From: Pseudomonas sp. St316
GTDB taxonomy: Bacteria; Pseudomonadota; Gammaproteobacteria; Pseudomonadales; Pseudomonadaceae
Reading direction: 5' to 3'
DNA: 64,000 nt
NCBI RefSeq assembly: GCF_018325905.1
Contig: NZ_AP021901.1
Coordinates: 5,456,001-5,520,000, forward strand
Shown here: positions 1 to 7,750 of the stretch, in pieces
Layout: each line of letters opens with the position of its first letter
Position numbering within the stretch: position 1 is the stretch's first letter
The notes under the pieces: model-generated
What the model saw: only the letters and a program-made list of their open reading frames with translations
What the model was told of the DNA's origin: nothing
The model's database searches: none
Made by a program: the position numbers and the translations under genes

Positions 1-534
1 AGCGACCACGCCATCCTGGGGCGCACGCAACACCGAATAGCTGGCCTGGTTGTTGGCGACATCGAACTCGGCCTTGATCTGCTTGAGCCGCGCGGTGCCG
101 GAGCGATAAAGGTTTTCGGCATTGTCGTATTGAGAACGGCTGACCATCTGCCGTTCCATCAAGGTTTTGTAGCGATCACGCTCGGCGCGTACCAGGCTCA
201 GGTTGGCCTCGGCGGCGGCGACCTGGGCACGGGAGGCTTCCAATTGCAGGCGCACATCTTCGGGATCGAGTTCGGCCAGCGGCTGATTGGCCTTGACCCG
301 CTGGCCCTCATCGACCAGTCGACGGCTCACCTTGCCGCCAATGCGAAAGGCCAGTTCGGGCTCGAACCGTGCTCGCACTTCACCGGGATAACTGTCCATC
401 GCCTGGGCTGAAGGTTGTGGTTTGACCACCATGGCGGGGCGTACGGCGACCGGGACCGGCTCGTCATGACCGCACGCAGACAGTAAAAAAGCCAGGGTAA
501 CTGGCACGGCGAGGGGCAGGGCATAGCGGAACAT
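1..534 (-). CDS. RND efflux periplasmic adaptor (membrane fusion) lipoprotein, partial
   Basis: The reading frame is open from the ATG at 534 to the window edge, giving 178 residues of the N-terminal part; the C-terminus lies outside the window. It begins with a lipoprotein signal peptide (MFRYALPLAVPVTLAFLLSAC, lipobox LSAC). A barrel-sandwich segment follows (FRIGGKVSRRLVDEGQRVKANQPLAELDPEDVRLQ), then a coiled-coil hairpin around residues 95-155 and the return strand SVLRAPQDGVVA. This order is typical of AcrA/MexA-type adaptors, which link an inner-membrane RND pump to an outer-membrane channel. The pump gene would be expected further downstream on this strand. It is divergent from a TetR gene, and the shared intergenic region carries an inverted repeat, so repression by that regulator is likely. 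The substrate cannot be told from the sequence. Confidence 0.9.
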   Translation of the reverse strand, partial: MFRYALPLAVPVTLAFLLSACGHDEPVPVAVRPAMVVKPQPSAQAMDSYPGEVRARFEPELAFRIGGKVSRRLVDEGQRVKANQPLAELDPEDVRLQLEASRAQVAAAEANLSLVRAERDRYKTLMERQMVSRSQYDNAENLYRSGTARLKQIKAEFDVANNQASYSVLRAPQDGVVA

Positions 535-573
535 GGCGAGTGACCTTTCGCTAATGGTGCTTGGAATAATTAT

Positions 574-609
574 ACTGGCGAGTATGTTATTAATAGCAAA
601 CTCACCAGT
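574..609. promoter_or_regulatory. Inverted repeat, probable TetR operator between the RND adaptor and its regulator
   Basis: ACTGGCGAGT at 574-583 and ACTCACCAGT at 600-609 form a 10-bp inverted repeat with one mismatch and a 16-bp AT-rich spacer. A second pair, ATACTGG at 572-578 and CCAGTAT at 610-616, widens the symmetry. The repeat sits between the divergent start codons at 534 and 629, where a TetR repressor would control both genes. That this is the operator is inference. Confidence 0.55.
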
Positions 610-628
610 CCAGTATTAAAGCGAACAA

Positions 629-1264
629 ATGTCGAACAATCCTCCAATCCCCTCCGGCCCCGGCCGTCCCAAGGACCTGGCCAAGCGCCAGGCCATTCTC
701 GACGCGGCGAAGCGCTTGTTCCTGAGTATGGGTTACGCCAGTACCAGCATGGACGCCGTCGCTACCGAGGCTGGGGTCTCGAAGCTGACGGTCTACAGCC
801 ACTTCAACGACAAGGAGACGCTGTTTTCCGCTGCTGTGATCGCCAAGTGCGAAGAACAGGTGCCGCCGCTGTTTTTCGAATGGCCGGACGGCGTTCCGAT
901 CGAACACGTGCTGCTGAACATCGCCCGTGGTTTTCACCAGCTCGTCAGCAGCAAGGAATCGTTGAACCTGCATCGGCTGATCATGGCCCTGGGCAGCCAG
1001 GACCCGAAGCTGTCGACGATTTTCTACGAAGCAGGCCCACAGCGGATGCTCTCAGGCATGGAACGGCTGCTGATCAAGGTCAATCAGATCGGTGCCCTGA
1101 GCATCGATAAACCGCGCAATGCCGCCGAGCATTTCTTCTGCCTGATCAAGGGCGCGGCGAATTTCCGGCTGTTGTCTGGCTGCGGCCCGGCCCTGGAACC
1201 GGAAGCCGCCGAGGCTCATGTGCAGGAAGTGGTGGGGTTGTTCATGCGGGCTTATCGGCCGTAG
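629..1264 (+). CDS. TetR/AcrR family transcriptional regulator
   Basis: This 211-residue protein has an N-terminal TetR helix-turn-helix at about residues 18-64 (ILDAAKRLFLSMGYASTSMD, then VATEAGVSKLTVYSHFNDKE). A helical ligand-binding C-terminal domain of the AefR-like type follows. Length and layout are normal for the family. It is divergent from the RND adaptor gene, and the 94-bp gap holds an inverted repeat. By analogy with MexR/TtgR-type loci, it probably represses the efflux operon and itself, with release by a small lipophilic ligand. The ligand is not deducible. A REP pair follows the stop codon. Confidence 0.9.
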   Translation: MSNNPPIPSGPGRPKDLAKRQAILDAAKRLFLSMGYASTSMDAVATEAGVSKLTVYSHFNDKETLFSAAVIAKCEEQVPPLFFEWPDGVPIEHVLLNIARGFHQLVSSKESLNLHRLIMALGSQDPKLSTIFYEAGPQRMLSGMERLLIKVNQIGALSIDKPRNAAEHFFCLIKGAANFRLLSGCGPALEPEAAEAHVQEVVGLFMRAYRP

Positions 1265-1296
1265 GTCAGCCACAGTTTTTTCTGACTGAGGTGGAC

Positions 1297-1387
1297 CTGT
1301 GGGAGCAAAGCTTGCTCGCGATGGCGGCGGCGCGATCTCTCAGAAGACCGCGTAATCGTTCATCGCGAGCAAGCTTTGCTCCCACAG
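1297..1387. repeat. REP pair (BIME), class 1
   Basis: CTGTGGGAGCAAAGCTTGCTCGCGATG at 1297-1323 is matched by its near-perfect reverse complement at 1361-1387. The two facing copies are separated by about 37 bp. It lies in the gap between two convergent genes. REP pairs of this type are abundant noncoding repeats in fluorescent pseudomonads and are thought to be mobilised by RAYT transposases. Confidence 0.9.
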
Positions 1388-1423
1388 ATCATTCTCCTCC
1401 CCCAGAACACCTTTTCCCACAGA

Positions 1424-2206
1424 TCAGGCCTTGAGCGCTTTCTTGGGGTAGATGTCGTAGCGGCTGGATTTGCCATCGAGCCCATGGCTCGGCTTCGGCC
1501 CTTCGATGCACGGGGCCTTGCGGGGGCGCTTGACCACCACCCGGTGAGTCGCCAGGGCCAGGGCCGCAGCGAGCAGCGCCGGGGCGTCCGGGTCATCGCC
1601 CACCAGGGGACGGAACAGGCGCATTTCCTTCTTCACCAGGGCGGTTTTCTCCCGATGGGGAAACATCGGGTCCAGGTAGATCACCTGGGGCGGCTCGCCT
1701 TCCCAGTTGCGCATCACCTCGATGGAATTGCCCTTGAGCAACCGCATGCGCGCCACGATCGGCGCCACGTCGAAGTCCTCCGCCGCACGGGCCAGGCCAT
1801 CCTCCAGCAGGGCCCCAATCAGCGGTTGACGCTCGATCAGGCTCATTTCGCAGCCCAGGCTGGCCAGCACAAACGCATCCTTGCCCAACCCGGCCGTGGC
1901 ATCCAGTACCCGTGGACGCACACCTTGGGCAATGCCGACCGCCTTGGCGATCATCTGGCCGCTGCCACCGCCATACAAGCGCCGATGGGCCGCACCGCCC
2001 TCGACGAAGTCCACGCGCACAGGCCCCGGCGCGTCCGGGCCCAGTTGCTGCAACTGCAAGCCCTGCTCGCCGACCTGCAAGGCAAACTCGCCATCGTCCA
2101 CTTGCAATGGCAGGCCAAGCCGTTCGGCCCAATGCTCGGCCTGCGGTTGGAAGGCCGGGGCCAGGGCCTCGACATGGATGCGGCAGGCCGCAGGTTGCTC
2201 ACTCAT
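1424..2206 (-). CDS. rsmJ: 16S rRNA m2G1516 methyltransferase RsmJ
   Basis: This 260-residue protein is predicted to methylate the exocyclic amine of G1516 in 16S rRNA using S-adenosylmethionine. The recognised family features are the AdoMet-binding segment [18 protein letters not shown] at about residues 101-118 and the catalytic-type motif [10 protein letters not shown] near residue 176. The C-terminal segment [20 protein letters not shown] and the terminal [12 protein letters not shown] are also characteristic. Length is close to E. coli RsmJ (about 250). It stands alone, with a REP pair downstream and the divergent repeat-motif gene upstream. Confidence 0.93.
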   Translation of the reverse strand: MSEQPAACRIHVEALAPAFQPQAEHWAERLGLPLQVDDGEFALQVGEQGLQLQQLGPDAPGPVRVDFVEGGAAHRRLYGGGSGQMIAKAVGIAQGVRPRVLDATAGLGKDAFVLASLGCEMSLIERQPLIGALLEDGLARAAEDFDVAPIVARMRLLKGNSIEVMRNWEGEPPQVIYLDPMFPHREKTALVKKEMRLFRPLVGDDPDAPALLAAALALATHRVVVKRPRKAPCIEGPKPSHGLDGKSSRYDIYPKKALKA

Positions 2207-2314
2207 GGAAGTTGTTCATTCATGGAAACATGCTCAAAAAATTAAGGATCGGCAAAAACGGCCGATAACAACGGTGAACGGCATTTTGCCAGAGCTGAGC
2301 GTCGACCGAGAAAA

Positions 2315-2935
2315 ATGTCAGACATTCAATCCACATCGATAGGCGTTATCTCCCCTTACGGCGATTACAGCCTGCGTAACACCCAAGCGCTGAGCGGCGT
2401 CAGTCACCTGTGGCAGGATTTTTTTGCCCGGGCCCTGGCCGATCAACTGGGTGATAACGCACCGGCACCTGGCAGCTACCAGCCAGTGCCCCTCGATGAG
2501 GCTGTTGAGCCGACCCTTGGCGCCGAATTGCTGGAGCACATCGTCAGCCAGCGCACCTGCGAAGTGACCGAAACACCGGTCAAGCCACCTGAGCCGCTGT
2601 TCCTGCCCATCGCCGAATTCGAACTCGATCTGCTGGACAAACCGTTCCCACCTTTCCCAGCGGAAGAAATCGCCGCCCAGCAAAAACAGCAGACCTTCGA
2701 AAGCAACTGGGTTCGCCCACTCGTCCTCACCGCCGGCCAACCGCTGCCGGAGCCCGGCCCTGCACCGCAACCGCGCCCACTGCACCTGCCGATCGCCGAG
2801 TTCGAACTCGACCTGCTGGACAAACCCTTCCCGCCCTTCCCGGAAGAGGAATTGGTGGCGCAGCAGAAACAACTGGACTTCGACACCCGCTGGGCACGTC
2901 CGATCGTGCTGCAGAACCTGCGCATCGCCGCCTGA
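2315..2935 (+). CDS. Hypothetical protein with a tandemly duplicated LPIAEFELDLLDKPFPPF motif
   Basis: This is a 206-residue acidic, proline-rich protein of unknown function without signal peptide or membrane segment. Residues 96-138 and 157-199 are two copies of a 43-residue unit. Each starts (F/H)LPIAEFELDLLDKPFPPFP and ends in a W-x-RP-(L/I)VL motif, and they are separated by a proline-rich linker (GQPLPEPGPAPQPRP). The spacing between equivalent positions is 61 residues. The first 80 residues are not repeated. The duplicated short linear motifs look like docking peptides for a partner protein. That is inference only, and the gene is not assigned to a pathway. Confidence 0.8.
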   Translation: MSDIQSTSIGVISPYGDYSLRNTQALSGVSHLWQDFFARALADQLGDNAPAPGSYQPVPLDEAVEPTLGAELLEHIVSQRTCEVTETPVKPPEPLFLPIAEFELDLLDKPFPPFPAEEIAAQQKQQTFESNWVRPLVLTAGQPLPEPGPAPQPRPLHLPIAEFELDLLDKPFPPFPEEELVAQQKQLDFDTRWARPIVLQNLRIAA

Positions 2936-2941
2936 TCCCAA

Positions 2942-3640
2942 TCAGCGACAGATCCACCATGGCCCCACATCCAGATGAAAATGGTTGCGGTGCGCCGCGT
3001 TGTAATCCGGGCTCAAGACCACACTGAACATATCGCAGGCGCCGTCGCGGGCCTGACGTAGAAAGCGCGCATCGGCATTGTCCTTGGGCCAGTCCTTGAG
3101 CACGCTGACCGTGCGCCCATCGGCCAGGCGAAACCCGGCGATGTCCAGCGCACTGGCAGTGGCGTGCTGGCTACGCGAGCCGTTTTCACGACCGTACATG
3201 TTGCGACAAGCGAAACTGCCGAGGTGATCGACCCGCGTCACTTTCTGCCCATAGACCGCCGCTGCCGCCGGCTGCAACGCATGACGCTCGAACAGCGCGA
3301 AGGCCACGGCCAGCGGGCAACTGGCGAGGAAACTGCTGCTCAGCGCCACCTCACCACCCTGCACCCTCAGCACATTGGTCAGCGGGCACGTCGAACTGGC
3401 GCCGCTGTCCGCCTGGCGGGCGGTGCGCAGCCCCGAGGTGGCGAGGGCCTGGTCGCACAACTGCGGGTCATTGCGCAGGGCCATGAGCTTGAAGCGGGTC
3501 AGCAGGTTGGGCGCGAGATTGACGTCCAGGGGCGCCCAGGGATTCCATTGGGGCGGCACTGCCACCCAGCCGCGCCATACCCCCAGCACTGCAACGCCAA
3601 CGAGCAGCGCCACGACAGCAAGAATTTTCAAAAACCGCAC
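2942..3640 (-). CDS. Extensin-like C-terminal domain protein
   Basis: The preferred start is the GTG at 3640, preceded by GAGG with 7-nt spacing, giving 232 residues; a longer open frame to 3763 lies inside the upstream gene. An N-terminal membrane anchor or signal (FLKILAVVALLVGVAVLGVW) is followed by an extensin-like domain (Pfam Extensin-like_C). The conserved blocks SQHATASALDIAGFRLADGR and HRNHFHLDVGPW supply the His/Asp residues expected of an M15-like metal-binding fold, so a role in cell-wall peptide metabolism is plausible but unproven. Its start overlaps the 3' end of the PEP mutase-family gene (stop at 3657-3659), indicating translational coupling. Confidence 0.85.
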   Translation of the reverse strand: MRFLKILAVVALLVGVAVLGVWRGWVAVPPQWNPWAPLDVNLAPNLLTRFKLMALRNDPQLCDQALATSGLRTARQADSGASSTCPLTNVLRVQGGEVALSSSFLASCPLAVAFALFERHALQPAAAAVYGQKVTRVDHLGSFACRNMYGRENGSRSQHATASALDIAGFRLADGRTVSVLKDWPKDNADARFLRQARDGACDMFSVVLSPDYNAAHRNHFHLDVGPWWICR

Positions 3641-3656
3641 GACGTTGCCTCGGGCC

Positions 3657-4478
3657 TCAACCCTTGAATAATTGGTTGGCCTGCTTGAACGGCATCGAGC
3701 GACGAGTGAAGGTGAACGTGCCCTCCTGCTGGATTTCTTCGGCGGCGCGGAAAAACTCGCCATACGCGGCCAAAGCCAACGCCGATCCGACGCTGATACG
3801 CTTGACGCCCAACTCGCTCAACTGCGCGACGGTCAGGTCCAGCGCCCCGGACATCAGCACGTTGACCGGTTTCGGCGCCACGGCCCGCACTACCGCAAGC
3901 ACTTGCTCGGCGCTGCTCAGCCCCGGGGCGTACAACACGTCGGCCCCCGCGTCTGCGAAAGCCTTCAAGCGGCGAATGGTGTCGTCCAGGTCCGGATTAC
4001 CGTGCAGGAAGTTCTCCGCCCGGGCCGTCAGCAGGAAGCGATACGGCAAGCTGCGCACCGCGTCGGCGGCGGCCTTGACCCGTGCCACGGCATGGTCGAA
4101 GCAATAGATCGGGCTGTCTTCGCGCCCCGTGGCATCTTCGATCGAGCCCCCCACCGCACCGGCCTGCGCCGCACGGAGCAGATTACGCGCGCAATCGTCG
4201 GGGGCATCGGCAAAACCGTTCTCCAGATCTACCGCCACGGGCAGGTCGGTGGCCGCCACAATCGCCCGCACATTGGCCAGCGTGTCCTCCAGGCCCAGCG
4301 CGCCATCGGGCCGGCCCAGGGAAAAGGCATGGCCGGCGCTGGTGGTCGCCAGGGCTTCAAAACCGAGGCTGGCCAGCATCTTGGCGGAACCTGCATCCCA
4401 CGGGTTGGGAATGACAAAAGCCCCTTCACGTTCGTGCAACGCCTTGAACACCTGGGCTCGACGAATTTGCGCATCCAT
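3657..4478 (-). CDS. Isocitrate lyase/phosphoenolpyruvate mutase family protein
   Basis: This 273-residue protein has the (beta/alpha)8 fold of the PEP mutase/isocitrate lyase superfamily. Diagnostic segments are FVIPNPWDAGSAKMLASLGF near residue 21, TTSAGHAFSLGRPDG near residue 46, and the metal-binding VDLENGF near residue 84. GGSIEDATGRE follows near 129, with LTARAENFL near 170. Members cleave or form C-C or P-C bonds in 2-oxo acid or phosphonate compounds. The exact substrate (for example a methylisocitrate- or oxaloacetate-type compound) cannot be read from the sequence. No phosphonate genes are nearby. It is followed at once by the extensin-like gene. Confidence 0.88.
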   Translation of the reverse strand: MDAQIRRAQVFKALHEREGAFVIPNPWDAGSAKMLASLGFEALATTSAGHAFSLGRPDGALGLEDTLANVRAIVAATDLPVAVDLENGFADAPDDCARNLLRAAQAGAVGGSIEDATGREDSPIYCFDHAVARVKAAADAVRSLPYRFLLTARAENFLHGNPDLDDTIRRLKAFADAGADVLYAPGLSSAEQVLAVVRAVAPKPVNVLMSGALDLTVAQLSELGVKRISVGSALALAAYGEFFRAAEEIQQEGTFTFTRRSMPFKQANQLFKG

Positions 4479-4509
4479 GTAGTTCGCTCCTGAGCAGAGA
4501 GGTTCGGCC

Positions 4510-5370
4510 TCAGAGCAAACCCAGTTGCTCGGCGGCGGGCTCTCTATATAGCTCAGGCAGGGCCGACAAGCCAGGCAAACGACTCATCAGGCGCGCGTGG
4601 AAGCGTTGCGCGAGTTTGGCCGCCAGCAGGTTGTCGGCGGTGTGCAGGAAGATATAGGGCGTGCGCCCTTCTTCGATCCATCCGGCGATTTTCTCCACCC
4701 ACGGCGTCAGGAACGGTTCATTGGCTTCCAACAGCGGATGGCCGATGAAGCGCACTTGCGGACATTGGGTGAACGCCGCAGGCCGGGGCGGCACCCGGGG
4801 CTTTTTCGATTGCGCGTGAAGCACCGCAGGATCAGGCGAGGTACAACTGAACAAGGCCCGGGAATCGAGACAGATGCGTTCGACACCACGATCGAGCAAC
4901 AGGCGATTGAGGCGTCGCTCAGCGTCGCCCTTGGCAAAGAATTCATCGTGACGCACCTCCACGGCCAAGGGGCGCTGCAAGGCGTCGATGAACCCCGCCA
5001 GTTCCGGCAACCGATTCGGGGTAAAGGCCTTGGACAGTTGCAGCCAGTACGGCGAGACACGCTCACCCAAGGGGCTGAGCAATTGCAGGAAGGTTTCAGT
5101 GGCCGTCAGGCGCTCGCGCAAGTCGCCATTGTGGCTGATGTCACCGGGAAACTTGGCGGTGAAGCGAAAGTGCGCGGGCAGGATTTCGGCCCAGCGCTGG
5201 ACCGTGGTCGCAGACGGGCTGGCGTAGAAGGTCGTATTGCCTTCCACGGCATTGAACACTTGGGAATAGAGATTCAGAAAGTCGGTACTTTTCGCGTCCT
5301 GGGGATAGAGATAATCACGCCAGGCGTTTTCGCTCCAGGACGGACAGCCCAGGTAGTAAGGCAAGACCAT
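4510..5370 (-). CDS. DUF72 domain-containing protein
   Basis: The protein is 286 residues from the ATG at 5370; this ATG overlaps the TGA of the upstream small gene (TGATG), indicating translational coupling. It is a DUF72 TIM-barrel-like protein. Characteristic segments are YYLGCPSWSE at the N-terminus, FNAVEGNTTFYASPS, FRFTAKFPGDISH, LAVEVRHDEFF and the C-terminal PYIFLHTADNLLAAKLA. The biochemical function of the family is not established. An in-frame start 39 bases further upstream exists but would lie inside the preceding gene. Confidence 0.85.
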   Translation of the reverse strand: MVLPYYLGCPSWSENAWRDYLYPQDAKSTDFLNLYSQVFNAVEGNTTFYASPSATTVQRWAEILPAHFRFTAKFPGDISHNGDLRERLTATETFLQLLSPLGERVSPYWLQLSKAFTPNRLPELAGFIDALQRPLAVEVRHDEFFAKGDAERRLNRLLLDRGVERICLDSRALFSCTSPDPAVLHAQSKKPRVPPRPAAFTQCPQVRFIGHPLLEANEPFLTPWVEKIAGWIEEGRTPYIFLHTADNLLAAKLAQRFHARLMSRLPGLSALPELYREPAAEQLGLL

Positions 5371-5678
5371 CAGATGTAGAGATCGAGTCCCAGCACTTCC
5401 ATATCCCAATCGACGAAACCGGCGGTGCTCAGGTAGCTCGCCAGGGCCGTGGCGACACTGCGGCTCATCGCGCGGTGATAAATCATGTCTTGCTGACGGG
5501 CGGGAAGATTGCTCAGGCGTTGCGCGGAAGCTTTGGCGGCACGGGCGGCCAGCTGCTCCTCGGACGGAAACTCCAGTTCGCCGTCGATGTCATCGAAGTT
5601 TTCCGGCTCAGTGACTTTACCCGCACGAGGCCGACGCTTGATGGGGTAGGACTGGGATGAAACGCCGTCTATACGCAT
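5370..5678 (-). CDS. Conserved small hypothetical protein
   Basis: This 102-residue soluble protein is charged in its first half (RPRAGKVTEPENFDDIDGEL), with a helical C-terminal half containing SNLPARQQDMIYHRAMSRSV and ending in the hydrophobic GLDLYI. I recognise no functional domain. It overlaps the DUF72 gene by one base (TGATG), so the two are probably one transcription unit. The promoter should lie in the AT-rich DNA just upstream (5680-5760). Confidence 0.7.
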   Translation of the reverse strand: MRIDGVSSQSYPIKRRPRAGKVTEPENFDDIDGELEFPSEEQLAARAAKASAQRLSNLPARQQDMIYHRAMSRSVATALASYLSTAGFVDWDMEVLGLDLYI

Positions 5679-5788
5679 AACAGAATGCTCGGTATCAATG
5701 ATGGCAATTTAGCGGCACTTTCGCAGCCGCGCAAATGCGCAAGTGATAACTAGAACACATAAAGTCGAAAAGGTTTAAAAACGGGCTG

Positions 5789-5825
5789 AAAAAGTGACGA
5801 CTGGCAATGCCAGGTGTGACTTTTT
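5789..5825 (-). terminator. Probable rho-independent terminator downstream of tsaB
   Basis: AAAAAGTGACGACTGGCA pairs with TGCCAGGTGTGACTTTTT with three mismatches and a three-base loop. Read on the minus strand the stem ends in a run of T, as expected for termination of tsaB transcription. It lies about 220 bp past the tsaB stop codon, beyond the REP pair. Confidence 0.45.
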
Positions 5826-5903
5826 GGAAAGGAAATGACTTTTTGGCGGGGAATGATTTATGTGCTGGGTTGGCCGGTTAAAGGGCTTTGTGTGGGTAAC
5901 GCC

Positions 5904-5996
5904 TTTGTGGGAGCAAGGCTTGCCCGCGAAGAAGATGACGCGGGCCTCCCGGGGACCTAGTCGCCGGCATCGCGAGCAAGCTTTTGCTCCCACAAA
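5904..5996. repeat. REP pair (BIME), class 1
   Basis: TTTGTGGGAGCAAGGCTTGCCCGCGAA faces CATCGCGAGCAAGCTTTTGCTCCCACAAA. The left arm is the variant with CCCGCG instead of CTCGCG. It lies downstream of tsaB. Confidence 0.85.
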
Positions 5997-6040
5997 TCCC
6001 CTCGTCACAGGTGTGCTCACTTGAGAACAGGGTGAGATTT

Positions 6041-6718
6041 TTACCGCTCGGCCTTGGGCGTTGCGACCTTGTCTCGCAAGTAAACCGGTTGCGCATCGTC
6101 AGCCGGGATGGCTTCACCGCGTTCCCAGGCGAAGCGCGCCAGGGCCAGCAGGTCTTCGGCGTGAGGCAGCAAGGTGGCGTCCTGGCCGCCAAGGTTGACG
6201 GCGATGCGCTCGCCGTAGCCCCAACCGGTACCGGCACCGAACCAGTCACCCTCGGCCCCGCTTGGCAACGTCGCCGCTTCAGGCGGCAATACCGCTTCAC
6301 CACCGACTAGGCGCATTTCGCCGTCGGTTTCGCGATAGCAGCCCCAGTACACCTCGTCCATGCGCGCATCGATGGCCGCCGCGACTTGGCGGGCGCCTTG
6401 TTCGCGCAAGGCGCGCTGGGCCAGCACCGCCAGGTTCGACACCGGCAACACCGGTCGCTCCAGGGCAAACGCCAACCCCTGCACCACGCCGATGGCGATG
6501 CGCACGCCGGTAAAAGCGCCCGGCCCGCGACCGAAGGCAATCGCGTCCACGGCCTGCAGGGTCGTTCCGGCATCGCTCAGCAGCTTCTGGATCATCGGTA
6601 ACAGTTTCTGCGCGTGCAAGCGCGGGATCACCTCGTAATGGCTCGTGACCTTGCCGTCATGCAGCAAGGCAACGGAGCAAGCTTCAGTCGCGGTGTCCAG
6701 GGCCAGCAAGGTGCTCAT
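6041..6718 (-). CDS. tsaB: tRNA threonylcarbamoyladenosine biosynthesis protein TsaB
   Basis: This 225-residue protein of the TsaB (YeaZ) family has an ASKHA actin-like fold. It forms the TsaB-TsaD-TsaE complex that installs t6A at position 37 of ANN-decoding tRNAs. The signatures are LALDTATEACSVAL at the N-terminus, HAQKLLPMI near residue 35, GRGPGAFTGVRIAIGV near residue 63, and DARMDEVYW near residue 118. Length agrees with E. coli TsaB (231). It lies just after adk on the same strand, but a strong hairpin at 6763-6792 separates them. Confidence 0.96.
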   Translation of the reverse strand: MSTLLALDTATEACSVALLHDGKVTSHYEVIPRLHAQKLLPMIQKLLSDAGTTLQAVDAIAFGRGPGAFTGVRIAIGVVQGLAFALERPVLPVSNLAVLAQRALREQGARQVAAAIDARMDEVYWGCYRETDGEMRLVGGEAVLPPEAATLPSGAEGDWFGAGTGWGYGERIAVNLGGQDATLLPHAEDLLALARFAWERGEAIPADDAQPVYLRDKVATPKAER

Positions 6719-6762
6719 CGATGTGTCCGTAAATCAGGTGGAAAAAAGTGCGCCAGTATAAA

Positions 6763-6792
6763 CAACTACGGCCCGCAAGCGGGCCGTAGTTG
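6763..6792 (-). terminator. Terminator hairpin between adk and tsaB
   Basis: CAACTACGGCCCGC (6763-6776) and GCGGGCCGTAGTTG (6779-6792) form a perfect 14-bp stem with an AA loop. Read on the minus strand it is followed by TTTAT. It sits 20 bp past the adk stop, so it should terminate most adk transcripts before tsaB. Confidence 0.85.
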
Positions 6793-6811
6793 ATGCAACT
6801 GATCAGACTTT

Positions 6812-7750
<939 letters not shown>

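Larger units (their letters stand above)
5679..6040. other. Gene-free stretch with promoter, terminator hairpin and REP pair
   Basis: The 362-bp gap between tsaB (end 6041) and the small hypothetical gene (start 5678) carries three things. There is an AT-rich segment at 5690-5790, likely the promoter of the minus-strand pair. A hairpin lies at 5789-5825, and a REP pair at 5904-5996. The ORFs that can be drawn across it are repeat-derived and lack coding character. Confidence 0.6.

Noticed and set aside
5775..6020. 81-codon open frame on the minus strand between tsaB and the small hypothetical gene
   Set aside because: It runs through the REP pair and a terminator hairpin and has no coding character.
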